Shown here: positions 42,363-51,990 of the stretch, in pieces
How positions within the stretch are numbered: the stretch's first letter is position 1
Layout of the letters: each line of letters opens with the position of its first letter
Source: an uncultured Bacteriovoracaceae bacterium
GTDB lineage: Bacteria; Bdellovibrionota; Bacteriovoracia; Bacteriovoracales; Bacteriovoracaceae
Assembly: GCA_937931205.1 (NCBI GenBank)
Contig: CALHBF010000018.1
Location: 124,001 to 188,000 of the forward strand
Length of the DNA: 64,000 bases
Direction: 5' to 3'
Notes under the pieces: model-generated
What the model was told of the DNA's origin: nothing
Database searches by the model: none
The model's input: the letters and a program-made list of their open reading frames with translations, nothing else
Program-made: the position numbers and the translations under genes

Positions 42363-44108
42363 GTGTTCTTAAACCATGATCAATTTCGCAAAGAATTGGC
42401 GCTAGCAATTTCAGAAACTATTCAAAAAGCTTTCTCGCTCTCTTTTGCTAGTGAAAAAATATATTCCCTCTTTGGGCCAACTCCCTCAAAAGAAGCTGGG
42501 GATCTTTCCTTCCCGCTTTTCATTCTTGCTAAAGAGGCAAAACTCAATCCGGCCGCTGCCGCTAAAACTCTTGCAGAAACTCAAACCTCTTGGCCTGCCT
42601 TTGTTGCAAGAGTTCAGGCCCAAGGTCCTTATTTAAACTTCTTCTTAGATTTTAATACTATTGCTTCTACTCTCCTGCCGCAAATTAACTCAGGCGAATT
42701 TTTTAAAAAGCAGCTGACTCAAAATACTCCGAAAACGATGATCGAGTTCAGCCAGCCTAATACGCATAAAGAACTGCACGTAGGACATATGAGAAACCTT
42801 TGTTTAGGTGACTCACTTATCCGTCTTCACCGCTATGCTGGTTTTGATATCGTTTCGACCACTTTCCCAGGGGATGTGGGTACTCATGTGGCCAAATGCC
42901 TGTGGTTTTTAAAATACCACTACAAAGGTGAAATCCCTCAAACTCGTAAAGGGGCGTGGCTTGGAACTCTCTATACTGCCGGTAACAATCTTTTAGAAGA
43001 GCAGCGTGGAACTCCTCAGGAAGAAAAAAACCGTGAGCAGCTAACCCTCATTCTAAAGCAGCTTGAGCAAAAATCAGGCGAATACTATGACCTATGGAAA
43101 ACAACTCGTGAGTGGTCAATTGAACTCATGAACGAAGTGTACAAATGGGCCAATGTAAAATTTGATGTCTGGTACTGGGAATCTGAAGTGGACTCTGCTT
43201 CAGTAAAGCTTGCTCGTGAGTATTTTGCCAAAGGTCTTTTCATTGAAGATCAAGGCTGTGTGGGAATTGATTTATCCGAGTACAAATTAGGTTTTTGTAT
43301 GCTTCTAAAGACTGATGGTAATGGTCTTTATGCAACTAAAGATATCGAACTAGCTCGAAGAAAATTTCAAGATTTTAAAATTGAGAAGAACATCTACATC
43401 GTCGATAAGAGACAGGAACATCACTTCAAGCAAGTTTTTAAGACTCTTGAACTGATGGGCTTTGAGCAAGCGAAGGATTGCTATCATCTTCAATATGACT
43501 TCGTAGAACTTCCAGATGGGGCGATGAGCTCTCGTAAAGGAAACATCGTTCCTCTTCAGGCGCTGATTGATAACATGGTTGCCATGATTAAAGAGCAGTA
43601 TCTGTCTCGCTATACTAATGAATGGTCTAGTGAAGAAATCGAAGCCACTGCTCAAATAGTTGCCAAAGGTGCCATTAAATACGGAATGACTCGTATTGAT
43701 CCATCTAAGAAAATCGTTTTTGATATGCAGGAATGGTTAAAACTTGATGGGGAATCTGGACCATATGCTCAGTATGTTTGTGCCCGCATTAATTCTATGT
43801 TGAATAAACTGGGTACTCCGCAGAGCAGTCAAATCATCATCGAAGCCCCTCAGGAAAAAGAAATCGTGGGCCTACTGATGAACTTTAATCAGGTAGTGGA
43901 GCAGTCAACAACTCAGTATAAGCCTTCAATCCTGACTGCCTATATTTTTGAGCTAGCTCGTGCCTTCAACAGCTTCTATGCCGAGTGTCCGGTGGGACCT
44001 TCAGCTGAACCGGTGAAATCAAGCCGTATGATTCTTTCAAATGCCGTCTTGAAAACTCTCAAAACGGGATTAGAATTATTAGGAATACAGGCACCGGAGA
44101 AAATGTAG
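42363..44108 (+). CDS. argS: Arginyl-tRNA synthetase
   Basis: A 581-residue class I aminoacyl-tRNA synthetase. The HIGH motif is HVGH in KELHVGHMRN, following SQPNTHK. The KMSKS-like motif is MSSRKGN in the middle. The DALR anticodon-binding domain is at the C-terminus with AYIFELARAFNSFY and the PVGPSAE segment. The N-terminal Arg-tRNA synthetase N domain is present. It charges tRNA-Arg with arginine in the cytoplasm. The start is GTG with AAGGAAA upstream. It is followed after 1 base by an FHA gene, in the same transcription unit. Confidence 0.97.
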   Translation: MFLNHDQFRKELALAISETIQKAFSLSFASEKIYSLFGPTPSKEAGDLSFPLFILAKEAKLNPAAAAKTLAETQTSWPAFVARVQAQGPYLNFFLDFNTIASTLLPQINSGEFFKKQLTQNTPKTMIEFSQPNTHKELHVGHMRNLCLGDSLIRLHRYAGFDIVSTTFPGDVGTHVAKCLWFLKYHYKGEIPQTRKGAWLGTLYTAGNNLLEEQRGTPQEEKNREQLTLILKQLEQKSGEYYDLWKTTREWSIELMNEVYKWANVKFDVWYWESEVDSASVKLAREYFAKGLFIEDQGCVGIDLSEYKLGFCMLLKTDGNGLYATKDIELARRKFQDFKIEKNIYIVDKRQEHHFKQVFKTLELMGFEQAKDCYHLQYDFVELPDGAMSSRKGNIVPLQALIDNMVAMIKEQYLSRYTNEWSSEEIEATAQIVAKGAIKYGMTRIDPSKKIVFDMQEWLKLDGESGPYAQYVCARINSMLNKLGTPQSSQIIIEAPQEKEIVGLLMNFNQVVEQSTTQYKPSILTAYIFELARAFNSFYAECPVGPSAEPVKSSRMILSNAVLKTLKTGLELLGIQAPEKM

Positions 44109-44109
44109 G

Positions 44110-44673
44110 ATGCGCTTATCCGTTCAAATTGAATTTGATAAAATTTTGGATCTCAGTACGGCCAAAACCTCGGTCATAGTCGGACGCGCAAGTGATGTGG
44201 CGGATCTGGTGATTAATCACCCTTCCATTTCTCGACGCCACTGCAAGATTGAATTTATCGACAAAGAATTTCACGTCACGGATCTTAAAAGCTCCAATGG
44301 GGTTTATATTAATGGGGTTAAAATCCCGCCAATGGTAAAAACAAAAATCGCTGCAAAATCTACTCTGAAAATTGCCAAACTCGAATGTGAAATCAGTGAA
44401 AAAATAACTGAAACTGTTGCTCAAAAAATTGAATCTCAGCAAAGTAGCGGAGACTTCACTTCAACGATTCGCCTAGCACGCATCGACGTTGAAAAAAATA
44501 TTCTTGAAACTCGTGAAGTGACCAAATCTCCCCCTAAGGTGAAAGGGCCAAGAAATCCAATCACTCATATGGAGCCTATTGAGAAGAAGAATCCCAAATC
44601 ACGCTCTTTCTTCAGAAAGCTGGTGTTTATGGCACTTATTGGTCTGGGATATTATCTTTATTCAAAGATGTGA
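44110..44673 (+). CDS. FHA domain protein with C-terminal membrane anchor
   Basis: A 187-residue protein. An FHA domain (about 18-90) has the phosphothreonine-binding motifs GRASD, HPSISRRHCKIEF and LKSSNGVYING, all intact. A Lys/Pro/Thr-rich linker (about 100-165) follows, then a C-terminal membrane segment (about 168-184), so the FHA domain faces the cytoplasm. It recognises phosphothreonine on partner proteins. It starts one base after the argS stop, and its end overlaps the convergent gene by 16 bases. A kinase partner is not seen in the window. Confidence 0.88.
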   Translation: MRLSVQIEFDKILDLSTAKTSVIVGRASDVADLVINHPSISRRHCKIEFIDKEFHVTDLKSSNGVYINGVKIPPMVKTKIAAKSTLKIAKLECEISEKITETVAQKIESQQSSGDFTSTIRLARIDVEKNILETREVTKSPPKVKGPRNPITHMEPIEKKNPKSRSFFRKLVFMALIGLGYYLYSKM

Positions 44674-45095
44674 TGATCTTCTGAAGTTCGTTTAAGACGA
44701 TCTCGTGAGCTTCTTCTTAAATTAATCTCATGCTGTTTCCATGAATCGAGAACACAAAGTTTTTCGCTATCAACATTGGTGAGCAGTCTTAGTTGTTCCT
44801 GAAAACACGCAAACTTCACAGCATGCTCACTAATAGGAGCACAACGAGCATAAGTTTTCTGATTATTCTCGTCTTCTTCCCGTTTTTTCCCACACTCAGT
44901 GAAATGCTCTTTTAAGACACAGATCCAACTTTTTTTAGTGCAGTCATAGATCAAATAACGGCCGGCCTGCAGATCATCACTGATAATATCAGTTCTAGGG
45001 TCAAATCCCTTCACTACTTTTGTGCGCGGTAGCTGGTCCGAAGCCCAAAGCGAACTGCTTAGTAAAAAAATGCTGCAAAACACCAATGCTTTCAT
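44658..45095 (-). CDS. Small secreted Cys-rich protein
   Basis: The ATG at 45095 is chosen because GAGGA lies just before it; a longer frame begins at 45113. The product is about 145 residues with a signal peptide (MKALVFCSIFLLSSSLWA). The mature part has about eight Cys in pairs (IYDCTKKSWICVL, FTECGKK, ARCAPI, FACFQ, LCVLD), consistent with disulfides. It has some resemblance in style to the Cys-rich proteins at 51 kb and 63 kb but no clear alignment. Function unknown. It overlaps the FHA gene by 16 bases. Confidence 0.6.
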   Translation of the reverse strand: MKALVFCSIFLLSSSLWASDQLPRTKVVKGFDPRTDIISDDLQAGRYLIYDCTKKSWICVLKEHFTECGKKREEDENNQKTYARCAPISEHAVKFACFQEQLRLLTNVDSEKLCVLDSWKQHEINLRRSSRDRLKRTSEDHHIFE

Positions 45096-45154
45096 AAATT
45101 CCTCATCGACCAAATGAGTTAAAAGCCTGAAATTTTTATTAATGAAGGGGCAAA

Positions 45155-45178
45155 AATAGGTGCTTTTTCACCTTATTT
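45155..45178. promoter_or_regulatory. Dyad in the suf upstream region
   Basis: AGGTG / CACCT with flanking AAA / TTT pairs around a T-rich centre lies about 50 bases upstream of the rrf2 start. It could be an operator of the Rrf2 regulator, a common autoregulation site, but the motif does not match a known IscR or SufR site closely. Confidence 0.3.
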
Positions 45179-45226
45179 ACGATAGGATCCCCAAAAAAGC
45201 TAAATAAGTTAAAACTTGGCGTATTT

Positions 45227-45700
45227 ATGATCAAAATATCACGAAAAGTTGAGTATGCCTTAATGGTATTAAATCTCATGAAGGACAAAAAACCGGGGGA
45301 ACTCACCACGGCCCGCGAAGTGTGTGACAGCTTCAACACTCCTTTTGATACCACCGCTAAGGTTATGCAGCAGATGAACAACCAAGGAATGCTCAGATCC
45401 ATCAAAGGGGTTAAGGGCGGCTATGTTCTTGATTGTGATCTGTCGCAGATTAGTTATTTTGAACTCTCAGAGCTGATTGAAGGCAAGAGCTTCATCATGG
45501 ACTGCCATGAGGGCCCATGTGATCTTTTCCATAAATGTAATATTGGTCAGCCTATTAGACGATTGAACGATTATCTGATCACCATTTTTAGTGCGCTCTC
45601 ATTAAGTGAGCTGCTTGCCACAGATAATCTTCTTGCCCTTAAAAGAACACCAGAAAAAAAAGTAGAGCATTGCCCGCTCGTAGATCAAGGTAAAATATGA
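45227..45700 (+). CDS. Rrf2-family Fe-S transcription regulator of the suf operon
   Basis: A 157-residue regulator. The N-terminal helix [18 protein letters not shown] is the Rrf2/IscR start, with an HTH next (about 25-60) and the wing [11 protein letters not shown]. Three Cys (Cys93, Cys98, Cys104) lie exactly where IscR has Cys92/98/104, which bind a 2Fe-2S cluster. It probably senses Fe-S status and represses or activates the operon. Its end overlaps sufB by 4 bases (ATGA), so it is coupled. The divergent gene upstream is 132 bases away. Confidence 0.92.
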   Translation: MIKISRKVEYALMVLNLMKDKKPGELTTAREVCDSFNTPFDTTAKVMQQMNNQGMLRSIKGVKGGYVLDCDLSQISYFELSELIEGKSFIMDCHEGPCDLFHKCNIGQPIRRLNDYLITIFSALSLSELLATDNLLALKRTPEKKVEHCPLVDQGKI

Positions 45701-47130
45701 AGATTGAAGACAAATTAAAGAATGACTACAAGTACGGATTTGTCACCGATATTGAGGTGGAGGAATTCCCCAAGGGTCTTAATGAAGACATCGTTCGTCT
45801 CTTATCTGCTAAGAAGAAAGAGCCGGAGTGGCTTCTTGAATATCGCCTTAAAGCTTTTCGTCATTGGCTGACACTCTCTCACCCTAATTGGCAATATTCT
45901 AAAATTCCTGAAATTGATTTTCAGGATCTTTACTATTACGCCAAACCTAAAACAGCGAAAGAAACATACGCTTCATTAGATGAAGTTGATCCTGAACTTC
46001 TTGAGACATTTGAGAAACTAGGGATTCCGCTTATTGAGCAAAAGCGTCTCACCGGTGTGGCCGTTGATGCTGTGTTTGATTCAATTTCAGTGGGAACAAC
46101 TCACCAGGAAGATCTGGAAAAAGTAGGGGTTATTTTCTGCTCCATCTCTGAAGCAGTTGAAAAACATCCTGAGCTGGTTAAGAAATATCTCGGAACTGTT
46201 GTTCCTTACACGGATAACTTCTATGCAGCTTTAAACTCGGCTGTTTTTTCTGATGGCTCATTTGTCTACATCCCTAAGGGTGTGACTTGTCCATTGGATC
46301 TATCTACTTACTTTAGAATCAACGCCAAAGAGACCGGACAGTTTGAGCGAACACTTATCGTTGCTGATGAAGGCTCATTCGTAAACTATCTGGAAGGCTG
46401 TACAGCTCCTCAGCGCGATGAGAATCAGCTTCATGCCGCTATTGTTGAACTTGTCACTTTAGATGATGCTGAAATTAAGTATTCAACAGTTCAGAACTGG
46501 TATGCGGGAGATAAAGAAGGTAAAGGCGGGATTTACAATTTTGTAACGAAGCGCGGACTTTGTAAGGGTAAAAACTCAAAAATCTCTTGGACACAAGTAG
46601 AAGCTGGATCAGCAATTACTTGGAAATACCCTTCTTGTATTCTTCTGGGAGATAACTCTCAAGGCTCATTCTATTCAGTGGCCCTGACTAATAACTATAT
46701 GCAGGCCGATACTGGAACAAAAATGATCCATATTGGTAAGAACACCAAATCAACAATTGTCTCGAAAGGTATTTCTGCTGATAAATCGGAAAACGTTTAT
46801 CGAGGTCTTGTGAAAATCATGCCAAGTGCTACCAATGCTCGAAACTACTCACAGTGTGATTCGATGCTTATTGGAGATCAGTGTGGGGCCAACACTTTCC
46901 CATACATTGATGTGAAAAATAATACGGCCATGGTTGAGCATGAAGCAACGACTTCAAAAATCAGTGCTGATCAAATCTTCTATCTTCAGTCTCGCGGCTT
47001 TAGCGCGGAGAAAGCAGTTTCACTTATCGTGAACGGTTTCTGTAAGGATGTTTTCAAAACCCTTCCGCTTGAGTTCTCAGTAGAAGCAGTAAAGTTAATC
47101 GAAATGAAATTAGAAAACAGCGTAGGATAA
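45697..47130 (+). CDS. sufB: Fe-S assembly scaffold SufB
   Basis: A 477-residue scaffold subunit of the SufBCD complex, standard length. It has the family features: [15 protein letters not shown] N-terminus, the long [22 protein letters not shown] core, the [19 protein letters not shown] segment, [17 protein letters not shown] and a C-terminal [16 protein letters not shown] helix. The conserved Cys (for example in QCDSML) takes part in cluster handling. It assembles 4Fe-4S clusters using sulfur delivered by SufS and energy from SufC. It overlaps rrf2 by 4 bases and sits 4 bases from sufC. Confidence 0.97.
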   Translation: MKIEDKLKNDYKYGFVTDIEVEEFPKGLNEDIVRLLSAKKKEPEWLLEYRLKAFRHWLTLSHPNWQYSKIPEIDFQDLYYYAKPKTAKETYASLDEVDPELLETFEKLGIPLIEQKRLTGVAVDAVFDSISVGTTHQEDLEKVGVIFCSISEAVEKHPELVKKYLGTVVPYTDNFYAALNSAVFSDGSFVYIPKGVTCPLDLSTYFRINAKETGQFERTLIVADEGSFVNYLEGCTAPQRDENQLHAAIVELVTLDDAEIKYSTVQNWYAGDKEGKGGIYNFVTKRGLCKGKNSKISWTQVEAGSAITWKYPSCILLGDNSQGSFYSVALTNNYMQADTGTKMIHIGKNTKSTIVSKGISADKSENVYRGLVKIMPSATNARNYSQCDSMLIGDQCGANTFPYIDVKNNTAMVEHEATTSKISADQIFYLQSRGFSAEKAVSLIVNGFCKDVFKTLPLEFSVEAVKLIEMKLENSVG

Positions 47131-47134
47131 CAAC

Positions 47135-47896
47135 ATGATTGAAATTAAAAATTTAACAGCAGAAGTTGACGGTAAACCAATCCTTAAAGGAATTAACCTT
47201 ACGATTAAAAAAGGTGAAATTCACGCCATCATGGGGCCAAACGGTTCTGGTAAATCAACTCTATCAAAAGTCATCGCAGGTCACCCAAGTTATGAAGTAA
47301 CAGGTGGGGAAATTAACTATGAAATCAACGGCAAGATGAAAAATCTTTTTGATCTTGAGCCTGATGAGAGAAGCAAGGAAGGAATTTTCCTGGGCTTCCA
47401 ATACCCTATTGAAGTTCCAGGTGTTTCAAACTTTACATTCTTAAAAGAGTCATTCAACGAAATCTGTTCTCACCAAGGACTTGATAAAATGAATGATGAA
47501 GAATTCATGAAATTCTTAAAACCTAAACTTGATATCCTTGAAATGAACCCGTCGTTCTTAGAGCGTTCAGTGAATGAAGGATTCTCAGGTGGAGAAAAGA
47601 AGAAGAACGAAATTCTTCAAATGCATGTGCTTAATCCTCGCCTCTCACTTTTAGATGAGACAGATTCAGGACTTGATATTGATGCTCTTAAAATTGTGGC
47701 CAAAGGTGTGAACTCTCTGAAGTCTCGCTTTAATGCGACAGTTCTAGTTACTCACTATCAGCGCCTTCTGGATTATATCGTTCCTGATTATGTTCACGTT
47801 CTTTATAAAGGTAAAATTATTAAATCAGGTGATAAGTCACTCGCTCTTGAACTTGAAGAGAAAGGATATGACTGGCTTATTGCTGGAGTAGAATAA
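47135..47896 (+). CDS. sufC: Suf ATPase SufC
   Basis: A 253-residue ABC-type ATPase, cytoplasmic. Walker A is GPNGSGKST (about 34-42), the ABC signature FSGGEKKKNEI (about 150-160) and the Walker B SLLDETDSGLD (about 170-180) are complete. SufC is a dimeric ATPase that changes the SufBD conformation to open the scaffold. The order sufB-sufC-sufD and the 4- and 1-base gaps match other bacteria. It is not a transporter despite its ABC features. Confidence 0.97.
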   Translation: MIEIKNLTAEVDGKPILKGINLTIKKGEIHAIMGPNGSGKSTLSKVIAGHPSYEVTGGEINYEINGKMKNLFDLEPDERSKEGIFLGFQYPIEVPGVSNFTFLKESFNEICSHQGLDKMNDEEFMKFLKPKLDILEMNPSFLERSVNEGFSGGEKKKNEILQMHVLNPRLSLLDETDSGLDIDALKIVAKGVNSLKSRFNATVLVTHYQRLLDYIVPDYVHVLYKGKIIKSGDKSLALELEEKGYDWLIAGVE

Positions 47897-47897
47897 A

Positions 47898-49040
47898 ATG
47901 GAAGCCTCAGTAATTTTAAACAAAACGCTTGAGAATTTAAAACTTGATCCAGAATATTATCTGTACACCAAGTTTGATAAATCACTCAAGAGTCTAAGCT
48001 TTGAAGCGAGTCCTCGTGAGGTTAAACTCATGGACGCTCAAATCACCATCGAAAATGGCATGGTTAAATCACTGCCAGTCATTGATGGTGTCAAAATTGT
48101 GAAGTTCACTTCTCAGGAATTAAAAGAGATTTCGCTTAAAACTGATTCGGGGATGAACTCACTTCATCATACATTTGCTCGTGAAGCGGTACTTATTGAA
48201 GTGGCCAAGAATACGGAGATCGACTCTCCCCTCATTATCAATCACGTTGCAACCAGTGCTGGAGTTAGTGCTCCGCTTGTTTTCATCAAACTACACCCTT
48301 TTGCAAAAATATCGGTGACTGAAAACTACACTGGAAAAATCAGCGAGTATGCCTCTATCGCTGAGACTTATGTCTCAGTTCTTTCAGGGGCAAAACTTGA
48401 GCATATTCAAACTGACATCGCTCAAGATCATGCTCTTCATCATGGAAGTGTTTATGCTGACGTCTCTCGCGATGCCACTTATTCACACCTGGCCTTCCAC
48501 TTAGAAGGTAAGGTGATTCGCAAAAATACAACGACAAACCTTCTGGAAGCTGGTTCACACACAGATAGCTATTCACTCTTCTTAACTGATAAAGAAGAGC
48601 ATTCAGATATCTCAACTGTGATCCACCATTTAAGTGCAGATACGACTTCTGACCAAATCTCAAAGGGGATCTTGAGCGGAAACAGCAAAGGTGTTTTCAC
48701 CGGAAAGATTCATATTCATCCACAGGCACAGCGAGTGAACTCAGGCCAAATCAACAGAAACCTTCTGTTGAGCCCTAAGGCACAAATCCACTCACAGCCG
48801 CAGCTTGAGATTTTTGCCGATGATGTGAAGTGCTCACACGGCTCAACCACAGGTCAGATGTCAGATGAAGAACTTTTCTACTTCGAGGCACGTGGTATTC
48901 GCCCTGAAAAGGCCCGTACACTTCTTGCTCACGGATTTGCCTTAGAAGTTGTTAATAAAATTAAAAACAAAGAACTTAAAAATAAGATCTCTGAACTAGT
49001 TCTCAAGGAACTTACTCTTAAGTTTAATATCGGTGGTTAA
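47898..49040 (+). CDS. sufD: Fe-S assembly protein SufD
   Basis: A 380-residue SufD. The right-handed beta-helix core is seen in the repeating strands, and the family end GQMSDEELFYFEARGIRPEKARTLLAHGFA matches. It forms the SufBC2D complex and helps to acquire iron. The conserved His in the IHPQAQRVNSGQ stretch is typical. The start ATG follows sufC with a 1-base gap; the end lies 1 base before the chosen sufS ATG. Confidence 0.95.
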   Translation: MEASVILNKTLENLKLDPEYYLYTKFDKSLKSLSFEASPREVKLMDAQITIENGMVKSLPVIDGVKIVKFTSQELKEISLKTDSGMNSLHHTFAREAVLIEVAKNTEIDSPLIINHVATSAGVSAPLVFIKLHPFAKISVTENYTGKISEYASIAETYVSVLSGAKLEHIQTDIAQDHALHHGSVYADVSRDATYSHLAFHLEGKVIRKNTTTNLLEAGSHTDSYSLFLTDKEEHSDISTVIHHLSADTTSDQISKGILSGNSKGVFTGKIHIHPQAQRVNSGQINRNLLLSPKAQIHSQPQLEIFADDVKCSHGSTTGQMSDEELFYFEARGIRPEKARTLLAHGFALEVVNKIKNKELKNKISELVLKELTLKFNIGG

Positions 49041-49041
49041 T

Positions 49042-50268
49042 ATGAGTCTGATTGAAAACAATCCTTATCGTCATGAATTTCCTGTTTTAGGACAACTCAT
49101 TAACGGAAAAAAGGTTGTTTACCTCGACAGTGGTGCAACAACTCTAAAGCCTCAAGAAGTTATTAACGAGATTACTCGTTATTATCAGCTAGAGACAAGT
49201 AACGTGCATAGAGGTCTCTACTGGCTATCTGAGAACGCTACCACAAAATTTGAGAAGACTCGCGATAAGGTAGCAGCTCTGATTAATGCCAGTGATAGAA
49301 AAGAAATTATCTTCACTAAGGGAACAACTGACGCCGTAAACCTAGTAGCACAAAGCTACGTCCGCTCATTCTTAAAGAAGGGCGACGTTATTCTTTTAAG
49401 CCAATTAGAGCATCACTCGAATATTGTTCCTTGGCAGCTTGCAGCTGAACAAATCGGTGCGACGATCAAAGTTATTCCTATTAACGAGGCAGGAGAAATT
49501 CTCCTTACAGAATATAAGAATCTTCTTGCTCTGGGGGATGTGAAGTTCGTTAGTGTTAACCACATTTCAAATGCTCTCGGGACAATTAACCCTATTCGTG
49601 AGATGGCCCAACTTGCTCACGCCCACGGCGCTCTTATTTTCGTCGATGGGGCCCAAGGGATTGCTCATGAAAAAGTGAACGTTCAGAACTTAGATTGTGA
49701 CTTCTATGCTTTCTCAGGCCACAAGATGTTTGGCCCTACAGGAGTAGGAGTTCTTTACGGGAAGATGGATTTGTTAAATAAGATGCCTCCTTATCAGGGT
49801 GGCGGGGATATGATTGATGTGGTGACTTTTGAGAAGACCACCTATAACGATCTTCCTCATAAGTTTGAAGCAGGTACTCCGGCCATTGCTGAAGTGATTG
49901 CTCTGGGCAGTGCCGTTGACTTCATTAACCGCATTGGTTTTGAGAATATCCATAAGATCGAAACTGAACTTCTTGAGTATGCGACCAACAAACTCTTAAG
50001 CATTCCAGGCCTTCGTATTTATGGAACGGCCAAAAATAAAACGAGTGTTATCTCGTTTGGTTTTGATGGCATTCACCCCCATGACATTGCTACCCTTATT
50101 GATAAAGAAGGAATTTCCATCAGGACTGGACACCACTGTGCTCAGCCTTTAATGAAGTTCTTGAATGTCCCGGCAACTTGTCGTGCTTCACTTTCTATTT
50201 ATAACAACAAAGAAGATATTGATCTTCTTTATAAAGCTCTGATAAAAGTTAAATCATTTTTTGAGTGA
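49042..50268 (+). CDS. sufS: Cysteine desulfurase SufS
   Basis: A group II cysteine desulfurase, 408 residues. The PLP Lys is in SGHKMFGPTG, and the catalytic Cys is in TGHHCAQPLM. The His before the PLP site (in LEHHSN) is conserved. It takes sulfur from cysteine to give alanine and an enzyme persulfide, which passes sulfur to SufB, usually through SufE or SufU; neither gene is in this operon. The start is the ATG at 49042, just after the sufD stop, with GGTGG upstream; an in-frame GTG lies three codons earlier. Confidence 0.97.
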   Translation: MSLIENNPYRHEFPVLGQLINGKKVVYLDSGATTLKPQEVINEITRYYQLETSNVHRGLYWLSENATTKFEKTRDKVAALINASDRKEIIFTKGTTDAVNLVAQSYVRSFLKKGDVILLSQLEHHSNIVPWQLAAEQIGATIKVIPINEAGEILLTEYKNLLALGDVKFVSVNHISNALGTINPIREMAQLAHAHGALIFVDGAQGIAHEKVNVQNLDCDFYAFSGHKMFGPTGVGVLYGKMDLLNKMPPYQGGGDMIDVVTFEKTTYNDLPHKFEAGTPAIAEVIALGSAVDFINRIGFENIHKIETELLEYATNKLLSIPGLRIYGTAKNKTSVISFGFDGIHPHDIATLIDKEGISIRTGHHCAQPLMKFLNVPATCRASLSIYNNKEDIDLLYKALIKVKSFFE

Positions 50269-50278
50269 GAACACATAT

Positions 50279-50842
50279 ATGTCTAATTTAGATATTACAA
50301 TTCAACCGACCCCAAACCCTAATGCTCTTAAATTCATTCTTGACCGCGATGTTAAGACTGATGGAAAAGCATCATTTAAAACTCCTCTTGATTGTCGAGA
50401 TATTCCGCTTGCGGCAGCTCTCTTTGATCTTCGTGGTGTGGATCAAATTCACTTTTTCCAAAACGTAGTGACTATTTCAAAGTTTAGTTTTGAAGATTGG
50501 GAAAATCTTGAACCAGCTGTTCAGACGTGTCTAGAAAACTTTATTGATGACCATGATCCGGCCTTTAAAGTGTTTGACCCTGAAACTGAAAGAAGGGCCC
50601 ACCTTTCTCCGGAACTGCAAAAGATTGAATCAATCCTAGACCAAAAAATCCGTCCAGGCCTTCAAGGTGATGGTGGAGATATGAGTGTTGTTGATTTTAA
50701 AGATAACGTTCTTATCGTTAAGTACCAAGGTGCTTGTGGAACTTGCCCTAGTTCAACCAGTGGTACTCTAGAGGCCATTCGTTCAATTCTTCGTGATGAA
50801 TTTCACCAAGATGTTGAAGTTTACCTCGCTCCAGAAGTTTAA
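50279..50842 (+). CDS. Nfu-type Fe-S carrier with N-terminal Nfu_N domain
   Basis: The likely start is the ATG at 50279; an in-frame TTG lies six codons upstream, inside the sufS stop region. The product is 187 residues. The N-terminal Nfu domain (about 2-85) starts with TIQPTPNPNALKF, its hallmark. The C-terminal NifU-like domain (about 112-187) has LQGDGGDM and the CGTC motif (Cys-x-x-Cys) that holds a bridging 4Fe-4S cluster. Nfu proteins carry clusters from the scaffold to target proteins. As last gene of the operon it completes the Suf pathway. A terminator follows. Confidence 0.93.
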   Translation: MSNLDITIQPTPNPNALKFILDRDVKTDGKASFKTPLDCRDIPLAAALFDLRGVDQIHFFQNVVTISKFSFEDWENLEPAVQTCLENFIDDHDPAFKVFDPETERRAHLSPELQKIESILDQKIRPGLQGDGGDMSVVDFKDNVLIVKYQGACGTCPSSTSGTLEAIRSILRDEFHQDVEVYLAPEV

Positions 50843-50853
50843 ATCATTATACC

Positions 50854-50881
50854 AGGCCATCTCTTTAGAGGTGGCCTTTTT
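50854..50881 (+). terminator. Terminator of the suf operon
   Basis: A stem of about 11 pairs with one G-U (AGGCCATCTCT / AGAGGTGGCCT) and a short TT loop, followed by TTTTT. It lies 11 bases after the nfu stop, and its T-tail reaches the end of the convergent gene. The suf operon therefore seems to end here. Confidence 0.88.
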
Positions 50882-50883
50882 CA

Positions 50884-51876
50884 TTATTGTCTTTTTGCAC
50901 CCGTACCCGATGATTTCTGAGAACCACCTTTCTGCTGAACATCTTTCCCGCTGCTACGATCACCATCTTTTACATTTTTATCGTCACAATTGTGATCCAT
51001 AACCTCACGCTTAAGATACCCGCCATAAGAGAGATCATCCATTTCTATACACTTTGGTTCCTCACCCCAGAAGAGTGTCTTCACAGTGTATGAACTTCCA
51101 CGCTTAAAGATTGTCCCGTAAACTTTATTGGCCTTCTTACAAAGCTCCATCGGAACTTTCCAGGCCTTTCCATATTCACCATCAATCACTTCAAAACAAG
51201 TGTTAAAGCCATCAATGAGATAAAACTTAGCGGCCACAGGTTTTCCACCTGACTTCTGGGGACTGCTACTTCCTGCACAATCTAGACACTCTTGAGAGTA
51301 AATAGGCATATCATTTTCACGGCCCACAGGCTTACATTTATAATAGCACTGCTGTCCCTTATAGAGAGTAATCCCCTTACCTAGAAGCTCATATTTATCA
51401 CTGTCCCGTGGCTGTTTAATCAGACATTCCAAGCAGGCCGGACTTTCAATTGCGGACACAGTCTTATGAGAGAAAAGTACTTTCTGCTGCTGGGGTTTAC
51501 AACTCTCAAAGCAAGCATCGGGTTTAAAAAGTTCTACTGTACCTAAGAGTGTCCCTCGAGACCCGGAAGCTCCCGGTTTAGAATAATGATCTTGTTGAGT
51601 AAGAGTAAATTTATAGGGATTAAGCTCTTCATCTTTAGCAGTGGGTTGCGAAACACAAACCTCACGATCCACCTGCTCTTTAGCACTATTACAAACAACC
51701 TGCATACACCACTTAGTCTTGCCTACTTTCTCCAAGGGCTTAGCAATCCTGTTCCCCTCCATCTTATCTTTACAGACGTCATCAAGTGCCAACCCTGAAG
51801 CTTGGACATTCAACGCGAAGAGAGAAGCAATAATCATCAAAACCATTTTCCGTATCCCTGATTTAAATGGGGTCAT
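50884..51876 (-). CDS. Exported Cys-rich protein, paralogue of the 63-kb gene
   Basis: A protein of about 330 residues. I take the ATG at 51876, with a signal of the form KSGIRKMVLMIIASLFALNVQA; a longer frame starts at 51912. The mature part has about 18 Cys in CxxC, CxxxC and similar pairs (KWCMQVVC, DACFESCKP, PACLECL, QQCYYKCKP, QECLDC), which suggests many disulfides or metal sites. It ends with a Lys/Ser/Gly-rich tail. Its Cys pattern and several segments match the partial protein at 63140-64000, so a family exists in this genome, but no known domain is seen. Function unknown. Confidence 0.7.
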   Translation of the reverse strand: MTPFKSGIRKMVLMIIASLFALNVQASGLALDDVCKDKMEGNRIAKPLEKVGKTKWCMQVVCNSAKEQVDREVCVSQPTAKDEELNPYKFTLTQQDHYSKPGASGSRGTLLGTVELFKPDACFESCKPQQQKVLFSHKTVSAIESPACLECLIKQPRDSDKYELLGKGITLYKGQQCYYKCKPVGRENDMPIYSQECLDCAGSSSPQKSGGKPVAAKFYLIDGFNTCFEVIDGEYGKAWKVPMELCKKANKVYGTIFKRGSSYTVKTLFWGEEPKCIEMDDLSYGGYLKREVMDHNCDDKNVKDGDRSSGKDVQQKGGSQKSSGTGAKRQ

Positions 51877-51990
51877 TATGCCAAATGGCTTATCGGAAAC
51901 AAACCTAGACACTTTAGCTCAAGATAGACTGAAATTTTTCCTAACTGACTCAAACTAAAGTCCTGACTAAAATGTTCCGATAAATAAGCT

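Noticed and set aside
45139..45405. Minus-strand frame over the rrf2 start
   Set aside because: Opposes a clear Rrf2 gene, has no ribosome site and no family.
48355..48663. Minus-strand frame inside sufD
   Set aside because: sufD is complete and in a clear operon; the frame has no signals.
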